A stretch of 45,912 nucleotides of DNA from DASUGM01 sp036274055 (GTDB lineage Bacteria; Acidobacteriota; Vicinamibacteria; Vicinamibacterales; SCN-69-37): positions 1-45,912 of the forward strand of contig DASUGM010000324.1 in the NCBI GenBank assembly GCA_036274055.1. The letters are read 5' to 3'. Positions 42,486 through 45,912 of this stretch are shown in pieces (the stretch's first letter is position 1; each line of letters begins with the position of its first letter). The notes below the pieces were generated by a model, which was given only the letters and a program-made list of their open reading frames with translations, searched no databases and was not told the DNA's origin. The translations under genes were made by a program, and so were the position numbers.

Positions 42486-42800
42486 ATGGCGTTGCCCGTC
42501 GTCGTCGATCCCAGCGGCGCCGGTCCTTCGCCCGACGGGCGGCAGATTGCGTTCGTCGGCGAACGGAACAGCGTCGTTGTCGTGGACGTCGCGCCCGACG
42601 GTAACCGGCTGCGCGTCAGCGCGCCACGGGAACTGTTCATCCAGCGGCAGCGGCGCGGCACCGTCGGATTCACGATGGACGCCCGCGCCGAGCGGTTCCT
42701 GCTGGTTGTTCCTCCCGTCCGCACGAGCGAGGCATCGAACGCGCCCCTGACCGTGATCGCGAACTGGCCGAGCCTGGTGAAGAAGACGAAGAAGAACTGA
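42486..42800 (+). pseudogene. C-terminal fragment of a PD40 propeller protein
   Basis: This 104-residue ORF reads like the last blade and tail of a kinase-propeller protein: PSPDGRQIAFVGERNSVVVV, SAPRELFIQ, FTMDARAERFLLVVPPV and SNAPLTVIANWPSLVKK. It starts directly after the TIM-barrel debris, with an ATG that is probably fortuitous. A short peptide could be made, but as a gene it is a 3' remnant. Confidence 0.7.
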
Positions 42801-42820
42801 TGAGGCTGGGCGCCCGGACT

Positions 42821-43651
42821 TCAGGCGCCGGCCACGTGCGGTCGCACCGACGCCACGGCGTCGCGGGCACCGTCGCGGGCAATGACGGCGTCGGACTCGC
42901 GGTAGAACGCCGACGGCGTGAGATCTTCGGCGCCGTAGAACGCCAGTTCGCGGTCGCGGCGGAGCGCGCGCGAGATGTCCGCGAGCCGATCGACATGCGG
43001 CGCCAGATCCTTCGGCAGCCGGTCGCGCTCGGCCAGGAGCACGTCCGCCACATCATGAATCCGCGGCGGCTCGACGCCCGAGGCCCGCAGCAGTCCCTTC
43101 AGCGTCAGCTCGACGATCTCCTGCGACTCGCGCACCACGTCGGCCTGCGGCGAGGCGCGTCGAACGTCACCGAGGCGACGCGCCATCGCGCCGTCACGGT
43201 CGTACCACACGATACCGTCGACCGCCGCCTCGCACCACACCGCCGTCGGCACCGCGCCGGCGGCGGATGGATGAACGAAGTGCGCGTCAATGGACCGGCC
43301 CTCGAAGCTGAGCGGCACCGCATCCCACTCGCGGTAGAGGTCGCGCGTCAGTGCGGTGTGCGAATCGACCACGATCAACACGTCGATGTCAGAGGTGGCG
43401 GCGGCTTCGCCGCGGGCCCACGAGCCCAGGACCAGGACCCCGGCCAGTTGATCGCCGAACACCGCGCGGGCGCGCGAGACGACGTCCGACCGCACCGCCG
43501 AAAAGCCATGCACATCGGCGGGCGCGCGAAGTCGCCGGACGCAGAACTCATTGAACGACAGGCCGGCGTCAGCCGCGGCCTTCACTAACGTCTTGTGCAG
43601 GTCGGCCGGCAGGCGCAGCAGCACACGGGCGATGCGCGGCGCTCTTCTCAT
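42821..43651 (-). CDS. Single-chain RHH - nucleotidyltransferase - HEPN protein
   Basis: This 276-residue protein joins three parts that are usually separate. Residues about 6-42 are a ribbon-helix-helix segment of CopG/HicB type (ARVLLRLPADLHKTLVKAAA, LSFNEFCVRRL). Residues about 55-165 are a minimal nucleotidyltransferase with GSx10DxD (Gly76, Ser77, Asp88, Asp90 in LGSWARGEAAATSDIDVLIV). Residues about 170-276 are a HEPN-like helical domain (ESQEIVELTLKGLLRASGV, PPRIHDVADVLLAERD). The canonical HEPN Rx4-6H RNase motif is not evident. The ATG at 43651 is chosen because the RHH begins there and a palindrome lies 3 nt upstream. This is probably a self-contained, self-repressing toxin-antitoxin-like unit; that is inference. 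Confidence 0.85.
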   Translation of the reverse strand: MRRAPRIARVLLRLPADLHKTLVKAAADAGLSFNEFCVRRLRAPADVHGFSAVRSDVVSRARAVFGDQLAGVLVLGSWARGEAAATSDIDVLIVVDSHTALTRDLYREWDAVPLSFEGRSIDAHFVHPSAAGAVPTAVWCEAAVDGIVWYDRDGAMARRLGDVRRASPQADVVRESQEIVELTLKGLLRASGVEPPRIHDVADVLLAERDRLPKDLAPHVDRLADISRALRRDRELAFYGAEDLTPSAFYRESDAVIARDGARDAVASVRPHVAGA

Positions 43652-43653
43652 TG

Positions 43654-43675
43654 ATATCACCGTGACAGGCGATAT
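43654..43675 (-). promoter_or_regulatory. Palindromic operator next to the RHH fusion gene
   Basis: ATATCnCC and GGnGATAT form a 22-bp inverted repeat with a 6-nt centre, beginning 3 nt upstream of the ATG and covering the expected ribosome-binding site. It is well placed for autorepression by the RHH part of the encoded protein. Confidence 0.65.
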
Positions 43676-43718
43676 GAAATCACGCTAAGTAACTCTCCCG
43701 AGACCATCAGCCCAGGGG

Positions 43719-43829
43719 CGCGAGGCACGTGATGGCCGCCTGGCCGCGCCGCCGTTTACTGTGCTCGTCAACTGGCGGTCGATCGCCGCCGAGGGCGTGC
43801 GCCCGGTGGATTCGCCCGGCGGGAGATGA
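43719..43829 (+). pseudogene. Second C-terminal fragment of a PD40 propeller protein
   Basis: Without a start codon, this frame reads ARDGRLAAPPFTVLVNWRSI and stops at 43827-43829. The FTVLVNWR tail is the same family ending as in the kinase-propellers (VVLNWLDE, VINWRDE). It is a 37-residue 3' remnant in the 184-nt gap between two minus-strand modules. Confidence 0.6.
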
Positions 43830-43835
43830 GCCCGA

Positions 43836-44171
43836 CTATTGCCGGGTCGCGAGCGCGTACGCGTCGAAGTACTTCTGCAGTCCCGCCGCGGTCGACTGAT
43901 ACTCGTTGGACCCGTGGAAGAAATCCACCACGACCTCGCGTGCCCGGGCCAGTTCGCGGAGGCGGGCCAGTGACTTTCGATGGCGCGGATCATCGAGCGT
44001 CAGATCGAACAACTCGAGCGCGCGCTCGAGCGCACCGCGCGCGAGTTCGTCATTCCGGTTGGACCATTTCGCAGCGCGGCTGACTTCACTGCCGATATTG
44101 CCGAGCTGGTCGGCCAGCGAAAGCTCCCACCATCGGCCCGCCGCGAGATCGCGATGCTGGATCCCGTTCAT
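43836..44171 (-). CDS. Conserved 111-residue helical protein paired with DUF5674
   Basis: This 111-residue, largely helical protein has a recognisable conserved start (GRWWELSLADQLGNIGSEVS). ALERALELFDLTLDDPRHRK, VVVDFFHGSNEYQSTAAGLQ and KYFDAYALATRQ follow. I recall similar proteins annotated as hypothetical in bacteria and archaea, but no function. The ATG overlaps the stop of the DUF5674 gene by four bases, so the two are translated together. The size and all-helical character, with an FFHGSNEY segment, leave room for a HEPN-like or antitoxin-like role, which is speculative. Confidence 0.78.
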   Translation of the reverse strand: MNGIQHRDLAAGRWWELSLADQLGNIGSEVSRAAKWSNRNDELARGALERALELFDLTLDDPRHRKSLARLRELARAREVVVDFFHGSNEYQSTAAGLQKYFDAYALATRQ

Positions 44172-44476
44172 CGCCGCACCAGTGACTCCACCAGCGTCGT
44201 CACCTGCTCGCGAATTGCCGCGTCATCGATCCCGCGCGAGCGATTGCCGAACGACGGCCGCAGGTTGATCATCGAGTCGAATTCAAGCCAGTCGGGCCCG
44301 TCGAGCTGCGGGTAGAGGTTGATGCCCCAGAGATCGGTCTGCTCCGCGCCCTCGGCGAGGAAGGCGGCTTCCTGGTCGGCGTGCATGTCCGCATCGAGGA
44401 GGAGGACGCCGCGGCCCGGAACGAGCCGGCCAAGTTCTTCGCGGGTGATGGGATCGCTGGCGGTCACTCGGCGCAT
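44168..44476 (-). CDS. DUF5674-family protein
   Basis: This 102-residue protein has the family pattern: an N-terminal basic helix (ITREELGRLVPG), VLLLDADMHADQEAAFL, DLWGINLYPQLDG, WLEFDSMINLRPSFGNRSRG and a C-terminal helix (IREQVTTLVESLVRR). DUF5674 has no known function. The conserved Asp/His/Asn/Arg set suggests a small catalytic or nucleotide-binding fold. The ATG at 44476 gives the usual length; the open frame to 44626 only extends antisense over the promoter of the GH54 gene. It is the first gene of a two-gene operon with the 111-residue protein. Confidence 0.78.
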   Translation of the reverse strand: MRRVTASDPITREELGRLVPGRGVLLLDADMHADQEAAFLAEGAEQTDLWGINLYPQLDGPDWLEFDSMINLRPSFGNRSRGIDDAAIREQVTTLVESLVRR

Positions 44477-44552
44477 CTCGGTCAGGCATTCTACAGCGCG
44501 AAGTGACCACCTCCCGCCAGACGAATTGCGGCAGATCGGGCAGTCAGCGCCA

Positions 44553-44558
44553 TATACT
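44553..44558 (+). promoter_or_regulatory. Possible -10 box for the GH54 gene
   Basis: TATACT lies 13 nt before the ATG, with no Shine-Dalgarno sequence between, the same near-leaderless geometry as at 25630 and 29215. Confidence 0.4.
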
Positions 44559-44571
44559 CTTGCCGCCTCAT

Positions 44572-45912
44572 ATGTCACCCGCCCCTGCGACTCGACTGCG
44601 CCGATACGAAATCCTCGCGCTGGCAATCACGGCGATTGGCGCGACGTTGACGGCCGGACAAACGAGTGGTGGACGCAATGGTCCCCCGCCCAGACCGCAA
44701 GGGCCGTGTGACATCTATGCCGCGGCCGGCAATCCGTGCGTCGCCGCGCACAGCACCACGCGCGCGTTGTACGCGAATTACAGCGGTCCCCTCTACCAGG
44801 TGCTGCGGCAGTCGGACGGCCGGACGCTGGACATCGCCGTCGTCCAACCCGTGACCGCGCCGATGCCTGATGCTGGCGGATATGCGAATGCGGCCGCGCA
44901 GGACGCCTTCTGCGCGCACACGTACTGCTGGATCGTCAAGATCTACGATCAGTCGCCGAAGCACAACGACCTGACGCAGGCGCCGCGCGGCGGATTCAGC
45001 GGTCCGGCGATGGGCGGATTCAACAACGTGCCGATCGCCGACATGGCGCCGGTGACGATCATGGGCCATAAGGTCTACGGCGTCTTCATCGAGCCCGGCA
45101 TGGGCCTGCGCGACGACGATCCGGTCGGCACCGCGGTCGACGATCAGGCCGAAGGACAGTACTGGGTCATCAACGGTCTCCACTACAACTCCGGCTGCTG
45201 CTTCGACTACGGCAACGCCGAGATCGACAGTCGCGACGACGGCAACGGCACGATGGAGACGACGTACTACGGCAACGCGACCGGCTGGTATCACGGTCCC
45301 CCGCCCGGGCCGTGGATCATGACCGACCAGGAGAACAACCTCGTCGGCTGCGTCAACCCCGGAAGCACATCCAAACTCTGCGACCTGCCCACCATCACCT
45401 GGCGGTTCGTCACTGCCACGGCCGATGGCGAACCGCACCACTGGCGATCGATGGGCGGCGACGCGCAGACCGGCGATCTGAAAGTGATGTTCGACGGCCC
45501 GCGCATCAACGCCAGCTACGATCCGATGCGCAAGCAGGGCGCGATCCTTCTCGGCAACGGCGGCGACAACAGCGTCGGCTCGCAAGGCACCTTCTATGAA
45601 GGCGCGATGACCGCTCCGAATACCTTTCCGACACTGGACACGAATCAGAAGGTCCACGCCAACGTCGTCGCGGCCCGGTACGACGTGGCGTGGGTCAGCA
45701 TCAAGCCCGCGATTGCCGTCGACGCGCCTTTACCCGCCGAAGCTTCAGCGACGGCGGGTCCGGGACTCCAGACATTCTCGCCAGGCTCGTCGCAAGACAC
45801 GACCGTGACGTTCACGAACACGACTGCAACGCCGGTGAGCGGCGTCGAGTTGAGCCTGTCCGTGCCCAGAGGATGGACGGCCGTCGTTCAAGGCACGGCC
45901 AAGACATTCGCG
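44572..45912 (+). CDS. Secreted GH54 alpha-L-arabinofuranosidase B (3' end outside window)
   Basis: The frame is open from ATG 44572 to the last base (447 residues so far). A signal peptide (ILALAITAIGATLTAG, cleavage about residue 30) precedes the ArabFuran-catal domain: PCDIYAAAGNPCVAAHSTTR, YANYSGPLYQVLRQSDG, HTYCWIVKIYDQS and NSGCCFDYGNAEIDSRDDG. The Glu of CCFDYGNAE corresponds to the GH54 nucleophile, and the vicinal Cys pair is a family hallmark. GDLKVMFDGPRINASYDPM follows. After about residue 395 (FSPGSSQDTTVTFTNTTATP) an NPCBM-associated NEW3-like domain begins and is cut by the window end. The enzyme releases arabinose from plant arabinan or arabinoxylan. Confidence 0.93.
   Translation, partial: MSPAPATRLRRYEILALAITAIGATLTAGQTSGGRNGPPPRPQGPCDIYAAAGNPCVAAHSTTRALYANYSGPLYQVLRQSDGRTLDIAVVQPVTAPMPDAGGYANAAAQDAFCAHTYCWIVKIYDQSPKHNDLTQAPRGGFSGPAMGGFNNVPIADMAPVTIMGHKVYGVFIEPGMGLRDDDPVGTAVDDQAEGQYWVINGLHYNSGCCFDYGNAEIDSRDDGNGTMETTYYGNATGWYHGPPPGPWIMTDQENNLVGCVNPGSTSKLCDLPTITWRFVTATADGEPHHWRSMGGDAQTGDLKVMFDGPRINASYDPMRKQGAILLGNGGDNSVGSQGTFYEGAMTAPNTFPTLDTNQKVHANVVAARYDVAWVSIKPAIAVDAPLPAEASATAGPGLQTFSPGSSQDTTVTFTNTTATPVSGVELSLSVPRGWTAVVQGTAKTFA

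Overview
The window is high-GC, densely packed bacterial DNA. It carries five Ser/Thr protein kinases (three with C-terminal TolB/PD40 beta-propellers), an S9 peptidase with a Gly/Arg-rich insert, an HNH protein with a DUF222-like N-terminus, an N-terminal-zinc-ribbon membrane kinase and many nucleotidyltransferase/HEPN modules. This mix is typical of soil Acidobacteriota, probably a Vicinamibacteria-like lineage. That assignment is an inference from gene style; no rRNA, tRNA or ribosomal gene is present to confirm it.

Layout. (1) 0.1-5.0 kb, minus strand: a translationally coupled GH63 glucosidase and GH13 amylase-type hydrolase, behind an HdeD-like membrane protein. (2) 5.0-8.6 kb, minus: secreted amidohydrolase, DcaP-type outer-membrane porin and periplasmic glutaminase, probably one operon. 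(3) 8.8-10.6 kb, minus: a four-helix membrane protein and a beta-lactamase-fold protein that has lost its catalytic SxxK, behind a 17-bp palindrome. (4) 10.6-12.3 kb: polysaccharide-deacetylase debris, then an HNH protein ending in a perfect 26-bp palindrome. (5) 12.3-21.2 kb: a kinase with TPRs (minus), then S9 peptidase, TSUP permease, acetyltransferase, and a coupled histidine kinase/single-domain response regulator pair (plus). (6) 21.1-24.9 kb, minus: a seven-gene, nearly gap-free operon with GerW/YtfJ and DUF2953 (the Bacillus ytfJ-ytfI pair), a small unknown, a serine hydrolase, a DUF6249-like protein, an ECF sigma factor and a small membrane protein. (7) 25-29.1 kb: FMN reductase (minus), zinc-ribbon kinase and methyltransferase (plus).

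(8) 29.1-44.5 kb is an accessory island. Three kinase-propeller genes alternate with five toxin-antitoxin-like modules: VapBC; a truncated nucleotidyltransferase with its small partner; HepT-MntA; a single-chain RHH-nucleotidyltransferase-HEPN protein with an adjoining operator-like palindrome; and a DUF5674 plus 111-residue pair. Between them lies debris of kinase-propeller and TIM-barrel genes. A 97%-identical block containing the mntA start, the promoter region and the kinase start is present twice, 10.25 kb apart, with reciprocal losses: one locus keeps the kinase, the other keeps mntA. A winged-helix/FHA protein in the same region is a plausible reader of phosphothreonine made by the kinases. 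(9) The window ends inside a secreted GH54 arabinofuranosidase.

No CRISPR array, insertion sequence, phage gene or RNA gene was recognised. Many junctions are ATGA/GTGA overlaps. Several genes without a Shine-Dalgarno sequence have a -10-like hexamer only 6-14 nt before the start codon, which suggests frequent leaderless or near-leaderless mRNAs.
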